Source: Trochalopteron elliotii | Lineage: Eukaryota; Chordata; Aves; Passeriformes; Leiothrichidae | Assembly (NCBI GenBank): GCA_024734555.1 | Contig: JANPWX010000342.1 | Location: forward strand, 1-64,000 | Reading direction: 5' to 3' | Length of the DNA: 64,000 nucleotides | In this document: in pieces, positions 1 through 12,310 of the stretch | Position numbering within the stretch: the first letter of the stretch is position 1 | Layout of the letters: every line of letters starts with the position of its first letter | Made by a program: the position numbers and the translations under genes | Notes under the pieces: model-generated | Told to the model about the DNA's origin: nothing | Databases searched by the model: none | The model's input: only the letters and a program-made list of their open reading frames with translations

Positions 1-2865
1 CTTCTTAAATATTTACAACTGCTCTTAGCACCTGAGGAACTGAGCTGCTACTGCCTGAACAAAATTAAATGTCAGATGAAACAAGTGTTGTTGTTTAATG
101 GCATGAAAGAAACTTAACTATGGCTCAAGAATTTCTGGGTATTGATATTTTGATTTTAGAAGATTTAGTTGTTACCCCTTCATTAGCTATTGCTGCTTTT
201 TTGATATTATAGTGGAATTTCCTTCTCACCCAAATATATTTTTACTTCAATTCTTAGCCTTTTTTTTTTTTTTTCCACATAATAAACTTCATTAGTGAGT
301 AGGCTTCAGCCTGACTTTTTTATGTATCTTCTCCAAACTGAAGCACATCAACCACGAGCCTCTAAAAACGCTGGAATGGGAATGTTTACAGAGTTCTGAC
401 AAATAGTGAGCTGTTGATTGCAGAGACATTTTTATGAGTGAGTGGCAAATGTTTCTGGAGAGATCATTTACAGCGAGGCTGCTCTGATTGAGTTATTTGC
501 TGCATTTCTGTGGTATTTTTATTATTATTTTTTTTTCGTTGTTGTTTGTTTTCTCCAAGGGAAGTCATAATAAAAGATGAGCCTGAAAATAGGCCCCGTG
601 TCTGGTGGTTATGGATGCAGTGCTATAAATAGTGGGACTTCTGGGGGCTTTTTGGATGTCACAATGAAATCAATCTTGGGATAATTATGCTGCTCTGAAG
701 GAGCTGGAACATCAGCTTAGTCTTTTATGTGTGAATATATAGGAGTGACTTTATTGATAGTACAATAATTGGACATTATGAAAACTGTTCAGCATCTTCC
801 CTAAGTGTGGAAGTGCCTTTAAGAGTAAGAGAAACTCAAATTTGATCTGATCCCAACAGCTTTTCCATAGGTGGGGGGTCCTTCTTTGCCTCTATCAGCA
901 GGAATGTAAGAAAACGCAGTTTTTCATCATAATGCAAGCAGCACTCCAAAAGTCTTAATATTTTTGTTTCCTTCTGAAGGGAAATGAAGTATGAATGATG
1001 TGTTTTGTCCCATTTTGTACCATTTTGTATTTTACCAATACAGTTGTTAGAAATGTTTTCTCAAATGGTTTTAGGAGGGTGCTGTTCTTATCTGTGGTCT
1101 GAGTCTTGTGTGTCTCGTGTGAGATTTTTACACCAAAACAATTATTAAATAAGAAAGAGTTTGTTGTTTTTGTTTTGTTTTGTTTTTTGGGGTTTTTTTT
1201 GGTAAAAAAAAAAAACAAAAACAAAAAACCAGTAATCCTAGATCAAATTTAGAATCTGAATCTCTTCAGACTAAGAAAGTACTGGCCCAAAACCACCAGT
1301 AATGTTTATGTTATTATTTGCTTTAAAGGCAAGATAGTTTTGGGAACTCCAGGTAAATTCCTCCACTAAAAATATGGGAAGAAGTTTTGTTTTCCTGCTT
1401 GGCTTGGCTCTGGAATGTGGTGCTAACAGAGGGAGAAGAGATTCCTTGTTAATACTTTGTAATTATTTTGTAGTTCTGCTCCAAGAGTGTTGGGTTTTCA
1501 TTGTACAGGGCAGTTGTAGATAAAAAGCTGGAAAAGATAATGGAATGACTGGAAAGAAAATCAGCTTGTGGATGTTTTTAAGCCCTTCCCATGGCTGGAA
1601 TTGTGGATGTTCCTCCTCGGGCCAGTGTGGCTGATGTCACTCAAATATTTGGGTGCCTCCCAGGAGAAGTAATCGCTGATTTTACAGCAGAGAAACTGTT
1701 AATCCACTTCCCTGCCTTATGTCCATATAGATTTTATGTGCATATAGATTCAAGTAAAGTGAAGACTTCCAGGAGAAAGCTCAAAAATGACTTTTCTAAC
1801 ACCTTCATGGCTATTAAAATAAGAGCATTTGTGTCCAGCCCTATCTATAGACAAGTTATAAATAGATTCCAGCGAGAAAATGATTTGTCACCAGCAATTA
1901 TTAAGAACTTTCCAGTTAAATCCAAGCTATAACCTCCTTCTTAAAAACAGAGAGGGCTGAATTATTATTTTAGGTTCCATCTGGGTCATTTTCGAGCATG
2001 AATAAAACATTTCCCTTGCACAAATCATTCATCTCCACGAAACCTTCAAGGAAGGGTCACAGAAATGACCAGCAGAGGTGAAGATGCTCATGCAGATTTC
2101 GTGGTGATGGAAGAGCTTTTTTAGAAACAAGGGGGGAAAGCAGAATGTGAGGAGAAATCCATCAATGTGGGGAGGGGAGAAATGAAGTGCTTTACTCAAA
2201 TGGCACCACGACTGAATTAGTCAGGAGCTGAAGGCTTATTTCCAACAAAATATGTTCACCCAGCTATTAAGAGTGTCCTCATGAGGAATTCCTGCTGTGT
2301 GAGACATCAGTCACAGGCCAATCTCCTGGCTTGTATTGAAATTGCTGGGTGAAAAGGTGATTTAAAGTCTCCAGTGATTGTTACTGGATTATACATCAGG
2401 GCAGAGTGAAATGGCAAAGCTTTATTGTCTGATACTGCATTGCAGAATTGGTATTAGGTTAAATCACGTCGGTTGGTCATAAATCAGAGACACATGGGTA
2501 AAAAAAAAAAAAAAAATGAATATACACAACCTCTTATTGCTGTGGCTTTGTTTGTGGCTTTTTCCACTAATTCCTGCTTAAAATTCAGCTCTGGCTGCTG
2601 GAAAAACAATCCCAAACCCATCAGTAGCTGGAAGGAACTGATAGGAGCAGTGATTTGGGGGAGCTGCTGCAAATATTTGTGAGTGGGCGCTGGCTCCTCA
2701 AAAATCATGGAGGAATAATTTGTAAATAGAAAATTTAACTGCAAAGGTCATGACAGATTTTTTGGGATACATGGATCTGATGGCCGTCCTGAGGTATTCC
2801 AGGGTTTTTAGTGTAATAGGGAAATGCTCCCCTTTGCCTTGGCTCAGCTGGCAAAGCTGAGTTTT
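1..2865. other. Single-copy AT-rich DNA, no gene recognised
   Basis: No repeat family or exon is recognisable. The stretch contains homopolymer runs (poly-T near 259-274, poly-A near 2500-2515) and a T/G-rich then A-rich segment at about 1162-1231 whose two halves are roughly complementary and could fold back. An ATG-to-stop frame of 113 codons lies at 1591-1932 on the plus strand; it resembles no family I know and its length is within what chance gives in 64 kb of such DNA. Confidence 0.6.
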
Positions 2866-3437
2866 ACATGCCTTGGGAAAGCTGACCTGGAACAGAGACT
2901 GGACAGAGCTGGAGAATAAAGTAGATATTATTGAAAGGCCTTTAGGGTACACATTGGGCAGGACAGGGCCTGGCCAGGGCTACACCCAAGGTGGTCCCAA
3001 AATGGACCCAAAATGGTCACAAAATGGTCACAGAATAGACCCAAAACGGGCCCAAAATGGTCACAAAATGGACCCAAAATGGACCCAAAATGGTCACAAA
3101 ATGGTCACAGAATAGGCCCAAAATGGTCACAAAATGGACATAAAATGGCCGACCAGTCATGAGGCCTCACACTTTTATAAGTTTTGGTCCATTTGCATTT
3201 TGGGGTTGAATTGTCCAATTACAGCTTCAGATTATGAAGTCCCATCCTTGTTCCTCCCTTCAGCCCACCCTTGTTTGTGCTTTTGGGCCTGAAAGTTGTC
3301 CTTGGTGTCCATCAGGAAAAGGATTTGTTTTGTGTCCCTGCTGTGTGCAGAGCTGAGTGACACTGACTGTGAGCTCAGAGCTGCACCCCTGGGCAGCACA
3401 GAGTCTGAAATACATGAAATTTAAACTCCAAGCATCA
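2866..3437 (-). mobile_element. Solo ERV LTR, family A copy 1, with expanded internal minisatellite
   Basis: This is the first of three related copies (others at 10652-11062 and 50079-50531). Read on the minus strand it starts TGATGC, has a TATAAAAG box (plus-strand 3172-3179) and ends at the CCTTGGGAA-complementary edge, the layout of a retroviral LTR. The poly(A) signal visible in copy 3 is altered here. Between the TATA box and the poly(A) region lies an array of 14 eleven-base units (2993-3146), against 3 and 2 units in the other copies. No matching target duplication is seen (flanks tttt and caac), so the ends are decayed or the copy was rearranged. No internal retroviral genes are attached. 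It is the longest of the three at about 572 bp. Confidence 0.75.
2993..3146. repeat. 11-bp minisatellite inside LTR, 14 units
   Basis: Fourteen consecutive 11-bp units of the type ggtcacaaaat / ggacccaaaat, all exactly 11 bases long and followed by ggcc. Variants recur in blocks, for example ggtcacagaat followed by agaccc or aggccc at two places, which suggests growth by duplication of multi-unit segments. The open frame over 2873-3115 is a by-product of this array, not a gene. Confidence 0.9.
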
Positions 3438-6400
3438 CAACCTCAGCCTAAAAAAATCTTAATTCTAGCCCCTCCTTCCAAACGTTCCGGTGCTTTTTGA
3501 CGTTTCCTTCGTTCCCGATGTCAGTTTTGGGTAATTGCCGTGTGTTAATGGAAGCGTTGCTCTGGAAAACCCGGGAAGCTGGAGTCCATAGCAGCCAATT
3601 AACACAATTTAACAGCTGTTCAAAGGGATAATTGCCTGATGTTAGCATCACCTAACGTTGTTTTTAATGCTAATTATGCCCAATTTACTCTCCCGTACCC
3701 GCTCCAGGTATGTTTCCAAACGTGACAACGGCAATATTTGTGTTCCTGCCAGCTGCACTCCGGAGTTTTGAGGGATTTTTGTGGCTGGGCTGGGAAATCA
3801 GAGATGAATATTCCTGGCTGAAGGATCGTCTCCCTGAATGGAGATGTTGTGGTGTCGTATTTATCCTCTCCCTTGGTAGGATATCCTTTTTCTCGGTAGG
3901 ATATTGGAAAGCCAGAAGAAAACAAGCCACGAAAACTTCCACAGCCCAGCAGATTGCTCAGTTTTTGTTAGTTTTTCCAGAAAATTGGTACAAGTAATTC
4001 CCATGTTTTAAAATTAGCTTTATGCTGTATCCATAGTCTCGTTCACTCGAAATTTCTGGGAGAATTACAAGATTACACCTACAATTTTTCTTTTAAATCC
4101 TGCCTCTTGATTTCTGTGAATTCCAAAAGAAAAAAAAATTAAGCTTGATTTGCTTCATAACCTCCTGCTAACAGCAGTCTAAATTTTTCCACTTTATATA
4201 AATGACTCTTTCCTCAGCTTCACTACAGTTTTGCAAACTGAATAAAGCAGCATAATGTACCCGTTTAGGAAAGGTCTTATTGAATATTAACATTTTACGT
4301 CCAGGATCAATTTGAAATAATTGCCTGAAAGGAAAACGCCTAAAACAAATGATGGGCCTTGAAAATAGAAATCATAGTTTCAAATAAAAATAGAGAGCCC
4401 TTCAGAAGCTGTGGTAAATGAATGGTTGGTTTAGTTGGGAAGTGGGGATTTATTAGCTTGGGTAGATTGTGATGAAAGATATCTGCGAAAATAATTGGCC
4501 TCATTTTGGGGAAAATCAGGCAGTCCATTAAAACTGCAGCGCACAATGATCACAGGAATACTAATTTGGCTTGGAAATTCCTGTGATTTTTTAGCACTCC
4601 CCCAACCGGTGTAAATTCCAGCCAAGAGGATAATTCAGGTCACCCAGAGCCTTTTTTTTTGTTCATCTCTGCATCCCCAGGAAGATTCTGGGGTGTGAAT
4701 GGATGTTGTGAACCCCTCTGAGCCCCTGGGAGCCTCTCCTGAGGTTCCAAGTGCAGGCAGGGAGATTCCAGGAGTTGATGTGGAGTATTTGCAATTAATT
4801 TTGGGCTGAAATAACACAGAAAATGGAGTTTACCTTTCCCAACAGTGCCCATTTACAGAGCAGGATGAGTTGTGGCAGTTTTTGAGGCAGGAAGGCAGAA
4901 TCACCAGTTAAGGCACGGGGAAATAAAATTTTCCTTTTTGCCTTCAAAGATGTAAAAATAATTCAGAGAGATATAAATAAAATAAATGTGCTTTGTTTTT
5001 AGGACAGAAAGAGGTAAAATAATCACACTTATGGAAAATAGAAGTTGGGGTGGAAATGCTTCAATGGCACCAATGTATTTTCTGTAGGTTTGATAGAGAC
5101 AGGAAAACACTTTTAATCTTTTCAATCATAATTGATATCAATCATCTAAACATGCAATTACCCAGGTATACAATTAATCAAAACACTGCCAGATGAGCGG
5201 AATATCATTATTTAATTTCACCAATAAGTACCTTGACAGAATCTGCTCTTGGAAGATTTTTCCCACACTGGCTTCAGAGTTGGTTTCAAAATAAGAAATT
5301 ATCTCCCATATGGAGTCATTTGTGAGAGTGTTGCTGGTTTGAAGTGTGGGAATGGTGAAGCCTGTGGGTGTTGCAGCAAAAAAGGAACATGAACCTGTGG
5401 AGCCAGACAGAAAAATGTACAGGGGGAAGGTCCAAGTGAAGAAATAGTGGGTGAAGATGAAAATGTTGTGCGCTTTTCTACGTATTTTTGCACTTAAAAT
5501 TCTTAAATAATTTTAAATAATAATAAATAATCTTAAATAATAAACTGTATTCCCCATCCCAGTCAGGTCAGGAAGTCTCAGGGCTTTGGATACCAACCTA
5601 TCCTGACACCAAACACACCTGGAAATGCAGCACTGCAAACCTTCCTAACACTGATTTATAAATCCTGGTGCCTTTTCTTTTATGACAAACAAAAGGGGTT
5701 TGTTGCCCTTCCAGTTTTTTGAGCTCTGCTGTGGTTGGACAAGTGAGATTTGTTGTTCTTGGTGCCAGGGAGAGAATTTTCTGTGTGTAAAATGAACAAA
5801 GAATGACTTTGCTTGGTGTAATTCTGTGAAGCAATTTGATGGCTTTTGAAGATTCTCTGTCATCCTTGAAGCATCACTTTCTGTGAGAGTATTTGATTTT
5901 GATGTTCATATTTCCAGAGCCCAGTCTGAGCTCGTGCTTTCCCCTCTGCTCCTCTCCTTCCTAATCTGGAGTGCTGCTAGGATTTCCCAGGGCCTTCTGT
6001 TTATGAAATGCAGGGCAAATCTGAATCTTTCATCAAAATTAAGATTGAGTTGTGCCTTATCTCTCCTTCCTCTGCATCTGGTGGATTTGCAGGTGAGCAT
6101 ATTTCTTTCCTGGCTAGCGTAGAAATTGGAAGGGTTTTTATTTTTAGTGAAAATCCAGATTAATTCCACTGCAAGGCCAGCTCGTATCTCTGATGTAAAA
6201 AGTGAACTAGGATGGAATTGATTTCTGGTTTTGCTGTAAACACCACCATAAAACAGAGATGGAATTGAGAGGGGTGAAGTGCCAACATGGAGATATCTGT
6301 GTGTGTAATGGCTTCCAGTGGTCTGAGATAAATATACACAACTAATAGGAAATACTCCCAAATTTGTGCAAAAAACTCACTGAGCAGGATTACAACACGA

Positions 6401-9084
6401 GGGACAATTCTGAGGCCATGTCTGAAGGACTAAATGAAGGAAGCTCTTTTTGAAAAGCAGGAAAAAGAGTTGTGACTGAGTCTTCATTTGCTGGAGGTGT
6501 CCCAAACCTGCTTGGATCCAGTCCTGGTCCCTCTGGTTCTGTCCCAGTCCTGCTTGGACAGGGGAATGTGACAACTCCCCAAGGTTCCATCCAGCCCAGA
6601 GCATTTTGTGACTCTGGGCAAGACTGAGGTGACAACATGTGGGCCAGTACTGGCTTCACTGGAAAACTCCAGTGATTGTGGCAAAGGAAAAAAAAAAACT
6701 GAGAGAAATTGCAATAATTTTCAGGTGTTTAAATATAAATCCCACTGTTTTCTGGGCTAGTGATGCAGTTGTATAATATTTTTAGCGATGATGCTTTTTG
6801 AAAGTGGTTTTTGAAATAATAAAGGGTTTTTTTTAAGGTAAGGAGACTTGTTATCCAAATGCAAAACATCCTTTCAGATCAAAATTTACTCCCCTGCTCA
6901 TGCCAGTTCCCATCCTCCTTGTGTTCCTTACTCAAAGAGTGACATCTCTGCCAGAAAACTAAAGAGTCTATTACACAGCAAGGAGAAAAGAAAAAAAAAA
7001 TAAAACCCAACTGAATTTAGCTCAGCATTCAAAAAAACCAGAATTGCTTGAAAGGTCCTGCTCCCCTCTGAAGGCCCAGAGAGCCCGTGGCAACTCCATT
7101 TGTCACAGCAGCAAACGGGCAGGACGTGGCACTGCCTGACAGGCACCCAGGGCAGCAAGGACATGATGGATGGTGGGTGGCCCTGGGCTGAACCAGAAAC
7201 TGCCCAGGAGCTGGGCTGCATCCTGCTGGGGGCCCAGGGCTCTCCAGAGCCCCATTCCCAGGAAAACCTGCAGATATTCTCTCTCTAATGAGGTCATCAA
7301 CTGAGTGAGCTGGAGGCAAAGCTTCCCTGCCAGGAGCAAAGCTGAACGTGGCAGCTGCTGAGGCTGGATCTTTTCCTCTAGCTGGTTTTCTTGGGGCAGA
7401 AAGAGGGATGGGAGAGGAGCTGTTGTAGCTTAAGAGCTGAGCTTTGAGGGGTGGAACTCCTCAATTTTATTTTCAAGGTGATAAGTGTGGAGTCCTCCTC
7501 CCTCCCCGAGAGTGTCACCACAGAGGAAAGTCACCTGATGGAGGCAGAGACACTTCTCACTTCCAAAGGTGATGATATTCACAAATACAACACCCCAAGG
7601 TCATTAATAAGGTCACAATAATGAGTTATGTAATAACAGGAATTTTTTTTTTTACAACACAAAATGATGATTAAAGCAAATACTGACCAAAGGTTTAATA
7701 TGGGTTTAAGCCAGACCCTAAATTTCATTTCTGCTTTTTGCCCCTCCAAGTGTATCAGGGGGAAGCTGTGTTTCCTGACTGGAACACTGGGTTGTTCCTG
7801 CAGTGCTGGGTGGGAAATAAATTAGGCTTTCTCCAAATTCCTTTCCCAAGCTGAGTTTCATGCAGGGCACAGTCAAATGCACATTGGGGCTGGAAAAGGA
7901 CAGGCAGGAGCGTGGAGGGACCACCTGCTCTGCTCCAGTCCAGTCTGGAGCCAAGGAAGTCCAGATTAATTGTGTTTGTATTTAACATGAGATCAGGAAT
8001 AGCAGATCTGACAGAGCTCTCCAGCTTCAGGGCTGGGACTGTGGACAGAAATCAAAGAATTCCGAGTGTAGAGCTGGCATGTGATGCTTTCAGGACAGTT
8101 GCAAGTAAATTGCTGTGAATTTCCAGCCTTGGCATTTCAAAGGATGGAGAGGGAAGTCCAGTTTGATGTTAAAAACATCCAGAGAGGTGGCCTTGCCTCT
8201 TCCTCTGATGGCTGCCAGTGCTGGGGTTTGTTGGAATTGTTTAAAATAGGGGAAGTGATGAAAGTGAGTTATTTCAGAGGCTGGAAATGCTGTAAAGCCA
8301 CAGCATTTTGATTCTTTGTCAAAGAGCACTGCAAGTGTGAGTGTTATTGGTAAAAACAACACAAGAAAATGATGGTTGAGGCTGTGGCCTCTTCTGTACA
8401 CCAATGCATCAAACAAGGTATTTCCCTTTGGGTGAAAAAATGCTGTTTTTAATGGAGTGGAGGGAAAAAACCAAACCTGTGGAAGCTGTGCCTGGCACAG
8501 CCTTCATTAAATGCTGCATTTAGGCTGATAACTTCAGCCATGCAACCTGTATTTTTACATTTCTGAGAATACCAGCAATACGAATATTAAACATCTCTAT
8601 ATTCTGCCCTTTGCCTCGACAGATGTCTTGGCCAGGATTAAATTAATTGCTAAATGTCTTTTCCTGCCTGACAGCTGGGAATTTGAGGCTTCAGAGGTAA
8701 ATAGGTTTTGAAGCAATCCAATAATAGGCTTACAAGGCTGAGAGGCAACAGAGCTGAAAAGTGAAAAATCAAGAGGCTGGACCATTAATACCTCCTTGAA
8801 AAGTTAATCAGTCCATGACAACAGGCTGGAGTCTGAAGAGTGGCTGGTGTTGAGGGCTTTGGCAGGTCAGTATTTTGCCCCAAGTGTTCAGGTTTGGAAT
8901 ATTTATTTCTGTACTTGTAGGTTGTGCGGTAAATATTTGCAGTTAATTAACTTTGTAATAAAGCTGTGAGGTGATCTGAGCGGGTTTTCCTCAAGAGAAG
9001 GGGGTGAATGTCCTTAAAATGCCCCTCCAAAACTGATTGTTACTGCCTAGCAGATATTGTCTTGTATATCCCAAATTTAGGGTT
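3438..9084. other. Single-copy DNA, no gene or repeat family recognised
   Basis: I see no CR1 or LTR signature in this 5.6 kb. Open frames are short; the longest (5906-6361, minus, 151 codons) has no recognisable domain and is about as long as the longest expected by chance in this window. The part at about 8560-8800 is rich in homeodomain-like TAAT/ATTA and TGACAG motifs and could be conserved non-coding DNA, but that needs cross-species alignment. Short runs include poly-T near 6828 and A-rich near 6690 and 6990. Confidence 0.55.
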
Positions 9085-9845
9085 TTTTCCTGTATTTTTG
9101 GTTCAGTGCCAAGGCGTGGTGGAATTTCTGACCCCAAACACCCACAGAAGAAAATGCCAAAGGATGAGGAGGCTGAGGGTGGCTCTCCCAAGCCTTTTCA
9201 AGGAAAAAATCTCACTGTTGGTGGCTGTAATAGATATGATGGTAAATTCGTGCAATTAAATATAGGAGATACAATAACTGTAGTAGATGATAGAATGTAT
9301 ATTTTGTAACCCGGTAAATGAAAAGTAGGTCCTGGTCCCTGGAATGAAGAGGGCGTTTTCCAAGTACCAGGACATACTTTGTGAACTGTGAATGGACAAG
9401 TTAACACCCTGATTTACACGAAAAAGGAGAGTAGCTTGCCAGGATGTGGCTCCTTGAGTCAATCAAATCCTGTACACCTGGACCATCAATTAATCGATAA
9501 TAATCTCGAGGGTGGACCCTGAATTTGGAGAAATCAACATCCCGAAAGAGGATTCCCGGAAAATCCTTTCAAACATGTTCCAGTGCTGGGAAATCTGTTC
9601 AAGATTCATCATCGGGTGAAAAGGCTGGGTTTGAATCTAAAGACACAATAGCCCCTCTGCCACCAGGCACAAAATACAGTATAAGAACTGGGACTCGAAC
9701 CCCAGCAAATCGTGGAACAGGGCGAGACTGCATCCTTGGTGTCGGTCGACTCTTTCACCCAACATTCGAATGTTGTTTTCGTGGCTGTCCCAGATAGATT
9801 TTTAAAATGGAAAAATAAAATTTGTTCTTTCTATCCGATTGGCTA
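9085..9845 (+). other. Unidentified CpG-rich block with interrupted reading frames
   Basis: By hand count this 0.75 kb has about 18 CpG, against about 4 in 8100-9000. A long plus-strand frame (9037-9309) ends at TAA; further frame pieces with protein-like composition follow to about 9600 but are cut by stops and frame changes, as in a decayed coding insert. Downstream come a TATA-like GTATAAGAA (9680-9688), a 5-bp-stem hairpin around 9687-9704, a perfect 16-bp palindrome (9760-9775) and AATAAA (9814-9819), an order that would suit a retroelement or viral 3' end. I cannot name the source; a degenerate endogenous viral or retroviral fragment is the leading guess, and decayed host coding sequence is the alternative. 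Borders are approximate. Confidence 0.4.
9760..9775. repeat. Perfect 16-bp palindrome
   Basis: CAACATTCGAATGTTG is its own reverse complement. It sits between the TATA-like and AATAAA signals of the CpG-rich block and could be a dimer-binding site or the stem of a hairpin in RNA. Confidence 0.9.
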
Positions 9846-10651
9846 AAATTCATTTATAACAGTGGCCGTGATTTCAGTGGGGACGGGAGGAAAACCAGAA
9901 CATCAGGTGGTCCTTGGTGGCTTTGGGTAGCAAAGGCTGCAGAAGTTGAGAGAGGGCAGAGATTTGGGGGTTGTATCAGAGAAGGAAAGTGATGAGGAGG
10001 ATTACAGGTTAATGATGGATGGAGAAAGAAAATCTTGGGAGTGACAAATCTATGCAATAATGTTATTATTGAAACAAAAGTGGCATTGCTGAGAGCCCCC
10101 AAAGCATTGTGAACCAACTGGTAAAATACCAGTGCCCATCATTTGCAGCAGGGGCTGCTGGAGGTTTGTTTTCCTGTTGTCTGTCGCCATGGTAATTTAG
10201 TTTCCTGAGGGCTGAAATCCATTTGTTTAATTACAAATCTTTCATTTCAATGCGGTGGCGGCTCTGCGGCCCTAATTACTCTGGCTGGTGTGCAGATGTG
10301 GAGAGAACCTTTTTCCACCAAACATCTCAGAAATTCTGGGGGCGTTCCTAAAATAAACATTCGCATCTGGAGCAGAGTAATACTTTTGGATATTAAAGCT
10401 TAAAATGAAATATATTTAGGGGTTCTTGTGCTTTAAAGCTCACACCTGATGGTGAGGAATGTGGGCAGGAGGATGTCTGGAAGCCTGGAAGTTTAATAGA
10501 TGTGCAAAATGAAGCAAATTTGGGGTTTTGGTACAAATTCAGGCACATTTGTGCCATTGAATCCCTTCCTTGTGGGCACTGTGGGAAGAGCAGACATAAA
10601 TTTCCATGGAGAGTGGGAACTTCCAACCCTGCTTGTGCTGGGAACTTGTTT
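9846..10651. other. Single-copy DNA with short dispersed motif
   Basis: No gene recognised. Positions 10525-10560 hold, on the minus strand, a motif of about 36 bases that recurs at 11423-11485 and 13956-14013 on the plus strand. Confidence 0.55.
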
Positions 10652-11062
10652 TGATGCCTTGGGAAGGCTGACCTGAAACAGAGGTAAGGATTCACCTTGG
10701 GCAGGACAGGAGCCTGGCCAGGGCTACACCCAAGGTGGACCCAAAATGGTCACAAAATGGACATAAAATGGCTGACTGGTCACGAGGTCTCACACTTTTA
10801 TAAGTTTTGGTCCATTTGCATTTTGGGGTTTAATTGTCCAATTACAGCTGCAGGTTGTGAGGTCCCATCCTTCTTGTTCCTCCCTTCAGCCACCCTTGTT
10901 TGTGCTTTTGGGCCTGAAAGTTGTCCTTGGTGTGCAGCAGGAAAAGGATTTGTTTTGTCTCCCTGCTGTGTGCAGAGCTGAGTGACACTGAGTGTGAGCT
11001 CAGAACTGCACCCCTGGGCAGCACAGAACCTGAAATACAGGAAATTTAAACTTAAAGCATCA
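10652..11062 (-). mobile_element. Solo ERV LTR, family A copy 2
   Basis: About 411 bp, related to 2866-3437 and 50079-50531. On the minus strand it runs from TGATGC to GGCATCA, with a TATAAAAG box at plus-strand 10795-10802. It is flanked by a 4-bp direct repeat gttt (10648-10651 and 11063-11066), the target duplication size typical of class I (gammaretrovirus-like) ERVs. It carries three 11-bp units instead of 14, and the stretch that holds the poly(A) signal in copy 3 is deleted, so this copy is probably no longer a functional 3' end. Confidence 0.8.
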
Positions 11063-12000
11063 GTTTTACCACCTGCAAATCATGTGTAATGAAAGACCTG
11101 AGGGGAAATTGGGGTTGTCAGGGATGGGCTGTGGGCTGAGCAGGAGCAGGGATGGGTGGAGCTGATGGAGTCTCTGGAATTATGGTGGATTCTGATGCCT
11201 TTGGCAGGCCTGGAGAAATGTCTTGGCAAATACATTCCTGTTCTCTTACCAGCTCCTAAATGGTTTCTTCAAGGACTCTCCTTCACAGATGAATTCCCTA
11301 AAAATGGGAATTAACCTCTGTGGTTGGGGGTTGGTCTCTGTTCCTCGTTTGTTTCCCTCCCTGGGAGGCACCAGCAAGGCAAGCACAACGTGCACAGCTC
11401 AGGTGGCCAGGAGGTGTTTGAATTCAATGGCACAAACGTGCCTGAATTTGTACCAAAAGCCAGGCCATGAGTTATTCCAGAGTGGAGAGCAGCTGGAAGC
11501 AGATTTGTGTGATTTACTTGTGTCAATTAAAAATATCATCCAGCATTAATTTTTTTTTTTCCTGCAGAATTTGGCCTAAAACTGTCACTCCCATCTTTAA
11601 TTTCCCCTTCGGCTCTGCCTTAGGAGGTAAATATTGACGTGCCCAGGCTTGATTTCATTGTGCTGTTAGGAGACTGCACAAGGAACTTTGAATTTTCTTC
11701 AACAAAATGCCACCTTTTCCCAGTTATCCTGTGCTCTTCTCCAAGATTTCTGCTGGTTGGGCCTCCAGCTGTGTGACAGGCAGCATCTGCTGCCAGCCTG
11801 GAGCTCTGGGAGGGCTGGCTGGGGAGCAGGTACTGCCATTCCCCAGCCCTGCTGGGAGGGAGATTCAATTTTGGCCATCTAGCTGCTGTCTCTTAAGAGC
11901 AGGGAAAGAAGTCAAAGACCTGAGAATTGGCAGCTGGAGGGGCTGAGAAGTGCATGTGTGAGTGTGTGTGGAAAATGGACTTTTCAGGGCTGCTTTTTGT
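11063..12000. other. Single-copy DNA, no gene recognised
   Basis: No coding family seen. Contains the second copy of a short dispersed motif (11423-11485). Confidence 0.55.
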
Positions 12001-12310
12001 GCTATCCAGAGGATTTTTATTTTTTATTTTATTTTATTTTGTTTTGTTTTGTTTTATTTTTTATTTTTATTTAATTTTTATTTTATTTTTTATTTTTATT
12101 TTTTATTTTATTTTTATTGTATTCTATTTTATTCTATTTTATTCTATTTTATTCTATTTTATTCTATTCTATTTTATTCTATTTTATTCTATTCTATTTT
12201 ATTCTATTCTATTTTATTCTATTCTATTTTATTCTATTCTATTTTATTCTATTCTATTTTATTCTATTCTATTTTATTCTTTCTTTCTTTCTTTATTTAT
12301 TTATTTAAGG
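12001..12310. repeat. T/A-rich microsatellite with pentamer higher-order array
   Basis: A degenerate ATTTT-type stretch (about 12014-12117) leads into a regular array at 12121-12280 made of the pentamers ATTCT and ATTTT. The first part alternates ATTCT-ATTTT (10-bp unit), and the later part settles into ATTCT-ATTCT-ATTTT (15-bp unit). It ends in CTTT and ATTT tetramers. Open frames across it, up to 145 codons, are composed of Phe, Ile, Leu, Tyr and Ser only and are artefacts. Confidence 0.95.

Noticed and set aside
1591..1932. 113-codon frame with balanced amino-acid composition
   Set aside because: Several frames of this length are expected by chance in 128 kb of two-strand sequence; no domain, splice context or neighbour supports it. 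Cross-species frame conservation would change this.
2993..3146. Array of short units considered as a CRISPR-like array
   Set aside because: Units are directly adjacent with no spacers, lie inside an LTR, and the genome is a vertebrate.
5906..6361. 151-codon minus-strand frame
   Set aside because: No recognisable domain; about one such frame is expected by chance.
6480..6620. CR1 or other repeat piece
   Set aside because: GC-richer than its surroundings with local ggtcc/ctggtc doublets, but no diagnostic CR1 phrase.
9690..9703. tRNA B-box-like GGGACTCGAACCCC (minus strand)
   Set aside because: No convincing A box, anticodon arm or acceptor stem upstream; the loop would be 8 bases. Not a tRNA gene.
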